Source: Mangifera indica
Lineage: Eukaryota; Streptophyta; Magnoliopsida; Sapindales; Anacardiaceae
Reading direction: 5' to 3'
Assembly: GCF_011075055.1 (NCBI RefSeq)
Contig: NC_058149.1
Span: forward strand, 8,996,449 to 9,060,448
Length of the DNA stretch: 64,000 nucleotides
Shown here: piece after piece, positions 39,857 to 52,869 of the stretch
Numbering within the stretch: the stretch's first letter is position 1
Layout: each line of letters starts with the position of its first letter
Position numbers and translations under genes: made by a program
The notes under the pieces: generated by a model
The model's database searches: none
Told to the model about the DNA's origin: nothing
What the model saw: only the letters and a program-made list of their open reading frames with translations

Positions 39857-41133
39857 ATGAAAAATTAAAATATTGTTACAATATAAAATTTTCCATGCGG
39901 ATTCATTGCACTTACACCACTAGAATTATAATATGTTACCCATTCAAGTTATTAAACAATAAACTACCATTATGGGCATGCTCTATGGCTGCCATAAAAA
40001 GGATATTCCATAAAAGAAAATAGAGTTTTCTAACAATAATACATTTGTTATAAAGCCAAAGGATTTATTTTCACCCAAAGATTGTTGTTTTCTCGATTTT
40101 TTATACTTTAATTTTGAAATCCCATTTTACCCACTCATAGAATATTAAAGTTAACCAATTTATTGCCCCTAAATTCAATTGAATTATTACCGATTTGGTC
40201 GTTGATGGCCTTAAAGTTTGTGTTCGATCATCAACCAATTCACTGCCTTTTCGTCTTCCTTTGTTTAGGGTCATCAATAGCAAGTGAAGAGGATAGGCTA
40301 TTGAGTGTCTCGGTCGGCTCCGGTCGTTACAGAAAAAGGGAAGAAATTGCAAACTTTAAAAAGGGAAATATAACTTTTTAAACTTTTGAATGGAAGAGAC
40401 GAAGAATTGTTAGTTTTTAAAGTTTTAGGGGGGAAAATGAGATAAATTTTAATTTATTTTTAATATTACAAATAAAATAATGATTTTATTCTTAAAACTA
40501 ATAGACTTAATAATTTAGGAATTGATAAAAAAGTTTTTCAAAGTTAACGGGTGAAAATTTAAAAAATAATAATCTGTGGGTGGGCAAAAGTGCTTTGACC
40601 TTGTTATAATTGTTTCTTAAAACTAATGGATTGACTTTTTATCTTTATCCATATTGCTAATTTTGTTATTATTTGCAATTAATGACTTTATTTCGTGACA
40701 TATTGATTTATTTATTTTGAATAGTATTATACAATAAGAAAATTCTACAAATGACCTTATTTAAAGGATGAATTTTCCTACATGAATTATTATTGGATCA
40801 GCAATTCTCGTGTCCAGGCCTATCTATCAACCATGTGGACTAGTAAATGTGTAACAATTTTATTTACTTGGAGAAAAATTCAATTTCAAAAGCTTGTTAT
40901 AGTTTACGGCCAAGCATTGCTAAAATAGAATAGATGCAAAGAAAAGTTGAGGCTAAATTCAGTTCCTACAAAGATACAGAGAAGAATATGAAGTCTCCAT
41001 CCTCATTCAATGAAAGTTCTGCAGACAAATTTTCCAGTTTTCCTGCAATCACAATGTTGTTAACCTCATTCAAGAAGATGGACATGCTTCTTCGCTTCTT
41101 TATTATCTTTTTTAGCAGAAAGAACTGATAAGT
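39857..41133. other. Spacer between the tandem duplication and the methyltransferase gene
   Basis: Mostly unassigned AT-rich DNA. 40415-40600 has fragments with GGGGGAAAATGAGATAAATT and GTGGGTGGGCAAAAGTGCTTT, resembling ends of the inverted-repeat elements seen elsewhere. 40930-41130 is probably downstream sequence of the methyltransferase gene. Confidence 0.45.
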
Positions 41134-43926
41134 TCATTTCTTTTTGAATAAGAAATGCGCAACCATCCATTCTTCTCCATTGTTGTATCCAAAGAGTTCT
41201 GCAACAGCAATAAAGAATGTTCTCCAATAAACAGTCCACTTGACTGCCTGATCCTTGCCGTAAGTTGACTCCATTATTGGCTTAATGGAGGTCAGGTTCT
41301 GATCCATTCTGCTGAGCCACTCTTCACTGGAAGAAAGATTATGTGCGTCATCCCAAATTCTACGAGGTTCCAAAACTCTTCTAATATAACCAGATAATCC
41401 AACCTACCTTGTTTGTGCATAATGCTTCCCATTCACAAGCCAGTGATCAGCAATAGAAACATTATCCTACAGATAATCCCATTAATAAGATGACAGAAAA
41501 GAAAATACCATAAGTTGGGAAAGAGTGGTACAAAACTCACCTGGAAATAAAGAAGCAGATTAGCTGAAGGCATTGTACCTCCGGTGAAGAAGTACTTACT
41601 GATCCAGTCATCGTCATTTGTTTCCTATGTATAAAAAAGGGCAGAGCAAGTAGCGCTTAGATAACTAAACAGTATGGTTGTGATGTGAATCAAGTGTGTC
41701 ATTCAATAGCATTAAGTCAAGCAATACCTCAAAGTGGTAAGCAAATACTTTGTGGCAGAAATGATGAACAAAAAGAAGGCTATCCTGTTTCATCCACTTC
41801 GATATCTTCTTAAGAAGATCATGATAGTTCTTCATATGCTGTAAAAGTATAATATAATAATCCTAAGAACATAATAAAAATTTTGAAATAATAATAATTC
41901 TTAGTTTAGACTGACATGCAAGATCCAGTAATATTATACAAGTTTAAACATACCCCAACATGTCTAAGCCCAGATTTAAAGAGTATGCCTGTGACATGGA
42001 TCTAACACATACTAGATTGGGTTTGTTGTAATGTAATTAATAATATATATAGTTTAATTAAGAATTCAAATACAAGGTTTCATGGTTAAAAATGTTTTTA
42101 GCTAAAAACAAGGGCCAGTGATAATATTTGAGCTCTATCAATAATGAATGTGTAGGTAGTAAGTACATCATAACATGAGAAGGAATCACCTCAAACATTT
42201 CAATGGAGTATATACGGTCATAGGAGGCATCCATTTCGAATGTGCTTATATCTGCAACAATGATCTCCACATTTTGGAGATGAAGATTTCTGCAAAAAGT
42301 TTAAATGATGGTTAGATCATTTTTCACTGTTTAGATTGGGAACTATTAGAGAATATCATTAATATTTCGATTGGCCAACATTTTGAAGCACTAATTAGCA
42401 TCTTCAAATGTAAATCTAAGCCATATGGTAAATTATCAACTCCTTACCGGCATTGCTCATCAATGTGTTCTTTCTGTGTTTTTGAATTGCATATCCCTGT
42501 AATCTTGCAATTACTGTACTTTTGGGCAATGTATAGAGATAGTGAGCCCCATCCACATCCAACATCAAGTACAGTGTGACCGTCTTTCAGTTGTGACCTC
42601 TCACAGTACAGCTCCAACATAGCAATCTCAGCATCCTCTAAGCTGTTTGACTTATGAGAAAAGTAACAGCAGCTGGACTTGTGCAAAGATAAACCAATCA
42701 GCACATAAAAACAATAAAGCAAAGTAGTTCCAATACTTCCATTGTAATCAGAATTAATAAAATGAACTCTTATTATAGATTTGTCAAGATTTTCACTTCC
42801 TTTAAAGTTGTTATATCACACAAAAATCATAGCATACATTAAAAGTAGACGCCATTGCAAAGACAATCCTATTATTTAGATTGAACTGATAGTATCGGCT
42901 TCTTTCAGAAGTTAATACATATTGGATTGCACAAGCTGCTACTAATGATAAATCTGTATTCAGTTATTACAGAAGAAGAATAATATTTTCTGTGATTAAA
43001 TATCTGATGCATGAAAACACCTGTATTTGAAATTTTTTCCAAGAACCAGCTTGAAGAAAGAGGTTGGTAGTTCATAATGTTGAGCTTTTGGCTTATCAGT
43101 CTTGATGGCAATAGGCATCTCTCTAAGTGCTGGGAAAGAGTTACAACCAAACAACATAAAAGATGTTACAAAAAAGTCATTCAATGATACCAAGCAATCT
43201 TGTTTATTAGCATATTATGATATTTTTTTACGACAATGACCTCATTTGTTCGCTTTTATCCAAGGATACACAAAGATATGGCAGAAAATTTCATGGCTAT
43301 AGCATAAAGTTTACAAAATAAATTATAAATATTGAGCACTCAGTTAAGCACAATCACATCTATCACATTTGAAGTTGTGAAAAAACAAATCTTGTGCTGT
43401 GGGTATGATAAAACTGAATTTGAGATGAAAATCTTTAAGACTTACCTTTAAAACTGACAATGGCTTATTTGGTTTGGATTGTCTAATAATTTCAGTGAAA
43501 TCATAAAATACCATGCTTAACTCTACAGATTTTTCAGTATTAAAAAAATAATATGCAACAATCAATGCTCGTTCAAAAAACATTCTCATCATCTCCTCAT
43601 CCAAATCCGATTACATGATTTGAAAATGAAATTATCTTTTTTCCCATACAAACTTTTGACTTAAAATTTTCTAAATCACAACAAAAACAAGAGCAAGATT
43701 CATTCAGAAGTGGAAGTGAAAGTGGATAAAGTAGAGTACAATGTACGAATTGCAGGAGGTCAGAGAGTTGTAGTTCAGAGGAAGCTTTGTAACCGGAATG
43801 AAGGCGGCCGGCCAACAGCAGGCGACTGAGTCTCCTAATAACAGCGTCAGGTAGTAAGTTGCGCTCGAGTGATGCTAACATGAACCGTACCGTGGCACTG
43901 TACGGTAACTGCAGTAGCCCTTCCAT
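41134..43926 (-). CDS. SAM-dependent methyltransferase, coclaurine N-methyltransferase-like (CFA-synthase fold)
   Basis: A 355-residue protein matching the plant family annotated as (S)-coclaurine N-methyltransferase-like, related to cyclopropane fatty acid synthases. Exons: 43740-43926, 43021-43129, 42448-42672, 42190-42289, 41728-41838, 41541-41624, 41408-41466 and 41134-41326, all GT-AG and in frame. Features: N-terminal ATVRFMLASLERNLLPDAVIRRL, the substrate-side block MPIAIKTDKPKAQHYELP, SAM motif I VLDVGCGWGSLSLYIA, acidic post-I segment IIVADISTFE, SIEMFEHM, HHFCHKVFAYHFE, and C-terminal YWRTFFIAVAELFGYNNGEEW. The true substrate is not known from sequence: homologues occur in plants that make no benzylisoquinoline alkaloids, so coclaurine should not be assumed. 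Length equals the Arabidopsis relatives. No lesion is seen. Confidence 0.95.
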
Positions 43927-44034
43927 TTCGTCAAATAAAGTATATGATTGATGAGAGGTCTTGAATGATTGTGCAAGTGAAAGGCTCTACCGCATCGACT
44001 GAAGGTTTCTCGTCAACCGCACGATAAGTCTTAT

Positions 44035-44500
44035 GGTAAATTACAGGTTTCCACCTAAGGTTTTCCGTCAACTTTTTCACCCCCTAGATATTGCAACTCT
44101 CACCATTCTCTCTTCTATCATGATGTGAATTGTTGTCAGTGACAACCTAAGATAGTCGAACTAACATACGAAGAAAAAGAAGAGGAGGATGAAAGAAAAA
44201 GAAACATAAAAGTAGAGGAAAAGAATGTGGTCATCAAATGGTGATGATGAAAGAAAAGAAAAGGAAAGGAAAATAAATTGTTCTTACGTAATTATAAAAT
44301 TTTAAAAGGTTTTTAATTTTTTAATTCAAGATTATGTAGTAATTTTAAAAAATAAAATAGTAATTTATTTTCTCATATTATTTCAAAATAATTTTTTTAT
44401 TAACTAAATTTGATTTTAAATGAAAATGTATTATTTATATTATTTAGGGACAAAGTAAATATTTTTAGACCAAACTTTGAATGAGAAAATATCATTTACT
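44035..44500. mobile_element. Inverted-repeat element with GTAAATTACA ends
   Basis: The left end GGTAAATTACAGGTTTCCACC then AAGGTTTTCC is answered by the inverse CAAACTTTGAATGAGAAAATATCATTTACT at the right. Same family as 21502-22155 and 36019-36743. The interior is unrelated and non-coding. Confidence 0.45.
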
Positions 44501-44654
44501 TTTATTATTATTTTTTATTATAGAAATTACTTTTTAATATTTAATTACAATGAGGATAGTAAGGCTGCTAAATTCAGGTAATTTGCTTTCTAATACAAGC
44601 TAGTGACATTGATCTTAGTTATGTTGTGTTATGTTTGATTTGCTCGGCTCTAAA

Positions 44655-44765
44655 AAATTAATAAAATAATATATACAAATAATGATATATTATTATATTA
44701 TTAAATATTATTTTATTTTTAATTTAAAATTATTCAATCATATAATGATATTATTATTAAAAAAT
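44655..44765. mobile_element. Palindromic AT-rich MITE, further copy
   Basis: ACAAATAATGATATATTATTA, a TTATTTTATTTTTAATTTAAAATT centre and the inverse arm ATCATATAATGATATTATTA. Confidence 0.5.
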
Positions 44766-46058
44766 ATAATTAAATTAACATTTTTTTCTTAAATTGTAAA
44801 AATAATATAAAATTATCAAAATAACTATTAAAATATGAATTTCATCCAGGATATTAATTAAAATAACTACTTTTTTTTTTTGTTTTTTATACATATATAA
44901 TTACTTTTTTTTAATATAAATATAACTACTTTTTAATTTGATTTTATCTTTTAAAATAGAAGATTTAAAATTTGAGATTGGCCTACTGGCTAAGCACTTG
45001 ACCAACATATTTTTAAAAATATATTAGTTTGTTGGATGCTTAGACAATTGACTAATCACCTGACCAATTTATTTTTTAAAAATAAATTAGTTAGTTGAGT
45101 ATTTGGTTGATCAATCAGCCGACCTTCTCACCTCCAAAATCAAAAAAAATTTCATATTTTTATCTCATTTTATTTTATATTTCAGTCTTGATTAGATGAG
45201 TAAATAAGTTTTATGTCTTGACCAGATGAGTTTATGCTCAGTTGGATAAATATAATACTTAAAGATAATTTAAATATTTTATATTTTAAACCACATATAT
45301 AAAATGAAAAAATGACCCCCTATATATATATATATATGCACAAGAAAATTAAAAAAAGAAAAGAAGAAGACTATTTTAATTAAAATCTCATTTCATCTAT
45401 TTGTTGAGGCGCTAGGACTTTTTTTAAATTAAAAATAAAAAATTATTATTATATCATAAATAAATGACTATTTCACTTTCCAATCATTTCCTGATGTGGA
45501 AGAATAATATACCTTCAATGAGGAGAAAAAATGAACGGCAGAAGATCCGATCTCACTAAAACTATAATTCTACATGTACAAATTGTGCAAACTTAGTAAG
45601 TCCAGAAAATTAATTCCGTCGTACTCACAACATTTTGCTAAATCGATGTTCTCGTGCTCTTTTTGTTTTCTTTCAGAAGCGCAGCCTCTCAAAACATTTA
45701 AGTTCTTCTCGACTCTGTTTTCGTCTCTGAGAAGACGATCGCGTTCGAGGTAAGCTTGCTACAGTTGAGATATTATAGTTACTGTTTGATTGGCGAGAGA
45801 TCATACAAGGAACGAGGTTTTAGTTGAAATATATAAATGGCTGTATTTGGATTCAATTTTGTTAAATGTTTTTATTCGGATTTTGTCATTTGCTTTTAAT
45901 TGTTTGAATGCTGATTTTGCTTTTAAATTTGGTTGACTTTTGTGGTATTTTCTTTATTCTAAGGGAGTTACTTAAATATCTGGAGAAATTGAATTGATGA
46001 GAACGTATATGTTGAATTTTGGTTCGAGTTGGAGGATTGTATTTTGCTTCCTGAGGAA

Positions 46059-49000
46059 ATGAATTTGTCCAAAATTGAGTCTGCAAATGATAAGAGTGAT
46101 GGGGATTTAGATAATGGCAAGTTGTTGCGTGATATTGAGGCAATAAGCAAAGCCTTGTACTTTCCAAAAACCAGTACAAAGGCTTTGATTTCACCAAGTC
46201 AATCTGAATACATTGAAAGAATCCGTTCCACAGATTCAAAATCAAAAGAGGACTCTGGAATCCACGAAACTGTGTTGCACAAGAATAAGAAATCATCATT
46301 AATCAGGAATTGGAAGAAGCCACTGAAAGCTTTAGCTCACATTGGGCATAACAGGTTCAATATATGTTTCTTTCTCCATGTGCATTCAATTGATGGTTTG
46401 CCAGTGAATTTCAACGACATTAGATTATGTGTGCTTTGGAAAATGAAGGATGAGGTGTTACAAACCCATCAATCGAAAGTTGTGCAGGACATTGCTGAAT
46501 TTGAAGAGACTTTGAAGCATGAATGTTGGGTTTATGGTAGTAGAGGCAGGCCTCATAATTCAGCAAAATATGAAGAGAAGCTTTCTTTGATTTCGGCTTC
46601 TGTAGTTGAGGCTCCAGGAGTTGATATAGGGAAGCATTGGATTGATCTCACCAGGCTGCTACCGCTTACTTTGGAAGAGTTGGAGGGAGAGAACAGCTCT
46701 GGTAAGTGGACAACAAGCTTCAAGCTTGCAGGCAAGGCTGAGGGTGCAACCCTAAATGTTAGTTTTGGTTTCTCGTTGATAAAGGACAGTTTTGTTCAAC
46801 CAAAGAACAATAAGAATGTTTTTGTGACTAGCAATGATAATAACATGCTAAGAAGGGTTGGAAGCATTCCTAGTAGCGTATACCTCAGGCCTGCACTCTC
46901 GTCAATGTCTCTTGATGCCAAGGTTTATGAGGAAATTTCACCAATTCTGGGGTTGGAACTCTCCAAGTCAATAAAGTTTCTATATGAGAAACTTAATGAA
47001 GCAAACATGCAAGTTCCTGAAGAGTTTGATTTATCATCTGAACATGTGGAGCCAACTAATAATCAGAATCTTGAGTCTTCTAAAGATACTAGTGAAAGTG
47101 AGAGTGACAATGCTGAATTCGTTGTGATTGAACAGGGGATAGAAATGTCTGAAAAGGAACAGTTGAAATTGGAACAAGTGGTTGAAATAATTAATCTGGA
47201 TGAGATAATTGGAGATGATAATATAGCTGTTGATGAGAATGTAGGATTCAATCCAAATGAAGGTAACTCTGCTGGGTGCACAGATAAAGTGGCTGTGAAT
47301 GACAGCCAAGATAAAGAGATTACTGTGTCTCACATTGGATCAACCATGGATGAGTTGGAATCAGCTTTCAGTGGCCTATTGATTTCTCAAGTGGCAGATT
47401 TTGAATCTGCACTTGATGGAGATGAGTTTCTTAAGCAAAAAAACTACATGGACATTAAATCAAATTACAGAGCTAGTAAAATGTTAGAGAAATCACTTAG
47501 CTTGGATGATGCTACTGAGTCAGTGGCAAGTGAATTTTTAAATATGCTGGGAATTGAGCATGCTTCATTTGGTGTGAGCTCTGATGGTGATCCCAGTTCT
47601 CCTAGAGAGCATCTGTTGAGAGAGTTTGAAAAGGAGACTATGGCTTCAGGCAATTTCATTTTAGGTTTTGACACAGAGGAGGATCAGGGGCAGTCCAGTT
47701 GCATTGCTCCAACTGGATCTGGTAGCTGGTGTTGTTTCCAGGATTTTGATCTCTTTCCAGATGTGCATGGTTCTAAAGATGAGCACAACAGTTCAGATCG
47801 TTTATTGGAAAATAGACGGAAGGCCAACATACTTGAAGACTTGGAAACTGAATCTTTAATGAGAGAATGGGGCTTGAATGAGAGGGCCTTTCAGAGTTCT
47901 CCACACTTTGCTCTGATGGATTTGGAAGTCCAGTGGAGCTCTCTCCTAAATATTCATCTGAGTTACCTGCGCTTGGAGATGGCTTTGGACCTTTTGTTCA
48001 AACAAAGGGGGGAGGTTTTCTGAGGTCTATGAATCCCTTACTTTTCAGAAATGCTAACATTGTTGGGAGCCTGATTATGCAGGTTTCTACACCAGTTGTG
48101 CTTCCAGCAGAAATGGGCTCCAAAATCAGTGACATCCTAGAGAACTTGTCTTCTGTTGGAATTAAAAACTTGTCTCTGCAGACAAAGAAATTAATGCCTT
48201 TGGAGGATATTTCTGGGAAAACATTGCAAGAAGTTGCACTGGAAGCAACACCTATAACTATGGTGCCAAAGAGGTTTGTCAACACATCAATCACACATAT
48301 ACAAGAAGTATTCGTGATTTCCATATCATACATATGTTCCCTTTATTTTTATTTTTCTTTAAATCCTTTTCGCTGTTTGATATGCCTTACGCATTGATTT
48401 GTTCCTATTTTAATACAGGCAGGCGTCACCAAATTATGGATCAATATTTAGGCAGCATGCCTTTGGTAGGAGACTGGAAGATGAAGAAATTCAATATGGT
48501 TGGAGTTATGAATATGAAAGCTCAGGTTTAGATGGTGATGCAATGGACTCAGGCTGGGCATGTGTTGATTTTGCTTCTTTAGCAATGGATCTGATTGAGA
48601 TGCTGTCAATTGAAGGATTGAAAATTCAGTCCAGCATGTCTGATGTGGATGCACCTTCATGCATCAAAATCCACCCCATCGAGAAGAATTTCGAGTGGAA
48701 TAATAACTATTTGGTTAGGTTGCTCAGTTCAGAAGGAGCTGCAGAATTGCAACAACTCGATGTCGGGGATGATGCTGATGATGTTGATGAATTGATGAAT
48801 TTGTCTGTAACATTAGACGAGTGGTTAAAGCTGGATTGTGGAATTATTGGAGATGAAGATCATATTAACAAGCACAGGTTAAAGATCCTGGCAGCCCATC
48901 ATGCTAAATGCATAGATTTGGTTGGGGGAAACATGACTGGGAACCTCAACTGGGATGAGGCATCTGGTGAAAACCAAGGTTTGTTGGGAAATAATCTTAC

Positions 49001-49538
49001 AGTAGCTCTCAGGGTGTTGCTTAGAGATCCTCTTCGAAACTATGAACCTGTTGGTGCCTCAATGCTAGCACTATTTCAGATGGAGAGATTTGTTCTCCCT
49101 TTCAAGTCAAAAATACACAGCACAATCTTAAATAGAAATGAGGAAAAGGAAAATGAAGCCAGCTTAAATGAGTCAGGTTACCAAGACAATGAGAAAGAAT
49201 TAAAAGGAACTCGGAAGTTTAAAATTTTGGAAGTCCATCTTGCAGGGTTGAACACAGAGCTCCGTAGAAATCAGATTTGGGGTACCAAGACACAGCAACA
49301 GTCTGGTACCCGCTGGCTGTTAGCTAGTGGCATGGCTAAGTCCAGTAAACATCCAGTATCGAAGTCAAAGGCCATTGTAATATCTAACAGACAAGGGAGT
49401 AGAAAGGTGCAGAATGAGGATGTCTTGTGGAGCATAACCTCTAATTCCCATGATACAAGTAATTGGCAAGACTCAACTGGACTGGCTTCATACATTCGAA
49501 ACCCAGACATTGTAATTCCAAGTGAATTTTCCAGGTGA
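46059..49538 (+). CDS. PMI1-related NT-C2 domain protein, with an apparent frameshift
   Basis: Relative of Arabidopsis PLASTID MOVEMENT IMPAIRED1 and its PMIR paralogues, which act in chloroplast and nuclear movement. Exons: 46059-48273 and 48419-49538. The first ATG is 46059 (MNLSKIES). Visible: ALYFPKTS; the NT-C2 domain from KPLKALAHIGHNRFN through LLPLTLEELE to LNVSFGFSLI (about 46300-46780); an acidic middle; a conserved block EDLETESLMREWGLNERAFQ; then, in another frame, DGFGPFVQTKGGGFLRSMNP, SLQTKKLMPLEDISGKTLQ; and in exon 2 SLTLDEWLKLD-like VTLDEWLKLD, LLGNNLTVALRVLLRDPLRNYEPVGA and GTKTQQQSGTRWLLASGMAKS. The frame changes between about 47900 and 47920, with no splice signals there. 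In the first frame translation would end at 48023 (about 654 residues). The C terminus EFSR with TGA 49536-49538 overlaps a possible donor, so one more exon cannot be excluded. Confidence 0.88.
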
Positions 49539-52500
49539 GATGTATATAATGTCTGCATAGTGCACAGAGATGGCCTGTTAAGTTAAGCTTGCTGTTTGTA
49601 TTACCTAAATTTAATGTCTTTTTTTTTTTTTGTTTATACTAAGTTTGCATAGCCTTCTAGCAATCAGTTTTGATAAAATAAGTTGATCTCTAGGATTATA
49701 TGAGAAATGAGATTTGGAATGATAGTTTTATGTTTGATGTAATAAATTGATTTGCATTGAAACAAATAAACATTATATCTCAATTCTTCAGCCTTTCTCC
49801 TTGGATTGATCCAGATTTACCGTTTTGCAGCAAATAATGACTTATCTCACCTGTGGAATCCATTTTATTTTTATTTTGAAATTCCCATTTCTGTTTATTC
49901 TGCTATAGCTTGGCGATTGAATCTTGGAAACCAAAGCCGTAACTCAGAAAGAAAAGAGGAAAGGACAATAATTAACCAGTAATGGTAATGCAAAGACAAA
50001 GAACATCAACATCAGCCTACCGTCGAGGAAAGGAAAGTGAAGAAACAAAAATGAAGATGAGTCAGGTCTTCAATAAAGGAATGGCCAAGTTAGCAAGCAA
50101 GCTCCACTTTCACTTTTCTGTCCATAAGGCACGCTATAGCAGACTACACTAAATAAGTAAAACTTCGAGTTTAATGATCAGTCTTATAATCATTACATTA
50201 AATAAGTTAAAAGTTTAATCTTGATATGTCACTTAAATGAATTGAATTCATACTCTCGTGTTTAACATCCACCACTCAAAGTCTCACCCCACCCCCAAAG
50301 GCCAAAAGCCTTATTCCCACCAAGGTTTATAGTATTTCCAATTTTCATCTATCAAGTTTTAAAAACTCAAATACCTACATGTCAGTTGATAAAATTCATT
50401 AAATTTAAGGTTAAAATTGTCATTTAACCAATAATACTAAAAAATATATATAATTTTCATTTATTTTCTCACCTTAATTTTAAAAGTTCAAAATTTCTCT
50501 CACTTTAAATTTTAAAAAGTTACATTTTCTCACTAGGGTTTGCATATTTTTATTGGCTTTTCCGATGACTAGACTCTAACCACAAATCGATAATGCACGA
50601 AGGACAGATGAATCATGCCAACGAAAGATGAAGATTCGATGTCAAAAAAAGCTTATAGATGACAAATCGTCAAATCGAAAAGAAAGCTTCAATTTGTCGA
50701 ATTGAAGTTTCCATCGCTGTTTTTCGTCAAATTAGCTTCGAAAAAGGACAAATTGCACGATAGAAGCTTCTTATTCAATTCACCGAATTGAAGTTTTGGC
50801 TTTGATTTGTAGAATAGCCTAACACTTTCTTACTTTCATTTTATTTTAAAACAAAAGTCTGCACATACAAGTTAATATATAAAAATTTAGGATTAGCATG
50901 AACTGAAATATAGGAGCAAGTGATGATTGTTATAATTATGCTGCTTTATAAGAACAGGTAAAGCACATTCATTTTTATGTTATATGATAAAAGTGTGTAT
51001 GCAGTTTACTCATTATTTACAATTTTACAGTTAAAAACAGGAGTTTTTAGAAAATTTTGGTTTTTGCAATCCCAAGACTTGTTTTTCATTTTCATATCCT
51101 TAAGAGCTTTTCTTGATAAGAAAATGTTTGGTGTTATTGCACTTCTTCTATGCAATGGGATTTGTTTTCATCACTAAAAAATTGGGTGGAAAGTCTCATA
51201 ATAGCTTCAATGGAACATATTGCTCTGTAGAGGCTTACATTATTTTTTCATTTCCTTTTCCATATTGTTAGTTGCACCAAGAGTATACTAATTTCTTGCA
51301 AGGCTTCTGTCTTCTTCTCTGTCCCCTTTTCACAGAGGATCCTGGCTATAGTGAACATTTGCTAAAATCCCTAGCTTACAAATGTACATACATACCTCCT
51401 CATCTTCATCATCATCATTATCAGGTTTGCTTATCATGATTTTAGTTGAGATGGTGGCAGCTGCGGTGGTGGGTTTGACATAGATGGGTTTGCTGATGCT
51501 GGTGTTTTTTGGAAGGAGGCCATATCAGTTTCCGGGAAATGGAAGGACTGGCATATTTCAAATAGGTTGGAGTGGACATATAAATTATAATCCGGAGACT
51601 AGAAAAGATATCAATTGAATGGTGACATTGAGGATGCAGATATTGATGATTTTGTTAATGATAATCACAGGGATTGTATCCAGAAGGAAGATGACAGTGC
51701 TTGGTGGGATTTGGAATCTTCTGAATAACGAAATTTATGTGTATAGTATTGACTCAAATGATTCGGTTTGAGTTCATTTACAGTTACTTAGCGTGAATCT
51801 GTGAGTTCTGTTGTATGAAACCTCCTGGAAGCATGAGTGTTTCAATCCCCATATTTTTGCTTTTGAAATAATTGATATCGCTATCATTCTGGTAGAAGGA
51901 TAGGGGTAAAACCTGAAAATATATAAATATTTAAAATGCATGAGCGGGTGAGATCAGGGCAAGCCTATTTCTTCTCCTTATTATATTTGTTTTTATAAGG
52001 CTGAACGTGAGTTACGTTTTTTTGTTGATATTCAATCTCGTCAAAGTCTTGATACATCTTCACAATTCTATGATAGGCTGTGCGAAGTATACGTTGAGTC
52101 TTAGTCAAAATCCTTTACCTTGAATCATCATCCTGCAGGATACAAACTCAATCTTTAAATCTCAATACCTTATTAGTGACCTGAAAGTTTGCCTCAAAGT
52201 CATCTGTCACTCTTTGAACAATCGGCCTACGCCCATCATCTCATAGCTGCTTAAGCTTTATTTCCTCTGACAATGTGGATTTGATCTCCAATCTCGCCAA
52301 TGCTCTGGTGACTAACTCAAGATGTTCCCTGCATATCTCCCTTTGGAGCTCCCCATGAGCTGATGTATGTGACCGGAAAACCTTTCGCACTTCATTGGAA
52401 TTATTTTGACGCTGGTATTGCGATGTGTGTTTACCAATTCATTTACATGAGCCAACGGGGCTTAAGATTGTTATTTGACTCTTCACCTATTAAATGTCAT

Positions 52501-52869
52501 TCAAGTACTAAACATGTAAACACGGACGGGTTCTCAGTTAACAGGAAAAAAAAAAAAGACTGTTTATCTTCGTTTTCTGATTAATTGAAGTTTCTAAAGT
52601 GAAAAATATTCTGGAAGCTAAAATAACAACATTTCTTCAATCAAGTAGAACAAATTGTGCACATATGTGTAAAGACTTCTTCTAATCTAAACCAAAGAGA
52701 TCAATCTCCTTGTAAACCTGACTGATAATTGTACAAGATCCTACAAGCAAAATTATACTACAAAACTGCAAGAACATACTTCTTTGCTTAGCCATGCTGA
52801 TTTCACACCAATTTTGCAACTTAACACTGGCTGTGGGTGAAGCATATTTGCAGGGAAGAATTCATAAAA
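49539..52869. other. Spacer between PMI1-like and WRKY genes
   Basis: 49539-49960 is probably 3' untranslated sequence. 50290-50560 looks like half of an inverted-repeat element (GGCCAAAAGCCTTATTCCCACC start, followed by CTCAAATACCTACATG, as in the 54270 foldback). 51440-51730 and, on the minus strand, 52080-52370 have codon-like stretches without a family match; they may be remains of a gene. No complete gene is seen. Confidence 0.4.

Larger units (their letters stand above)
43927..46058. promoter_or_regulatory. Region between divergent methyltransferase and PMI1-like genes
   Basis: The two genes are read away from each other, so promoters for both lie here. 45640-45750 probably holds the PMI1-like leader: it ends GATCGCGTTCGAG and is followed by GTAAGCTTGC, a likely leader-intron donor. 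The middle holds an inverted-repeat element (44035-44500), a MITE copy (44655-44765), two AT hairpins (44990-45110) and AT-rich filler. Confidence 0.45.

Noticed and set aside
45886..46299. 137-codon minus-strand frame opposite the PMI1-like start
   Set aside because: Opposite a well-supported coding exon; low complexity and no family features.
47893..47925. A tiny intron explaining the PMI1-like frame change
   Set aside because: No GT..AG pair fits the gap, and the two conserved blocks are too close together for a functional intron.
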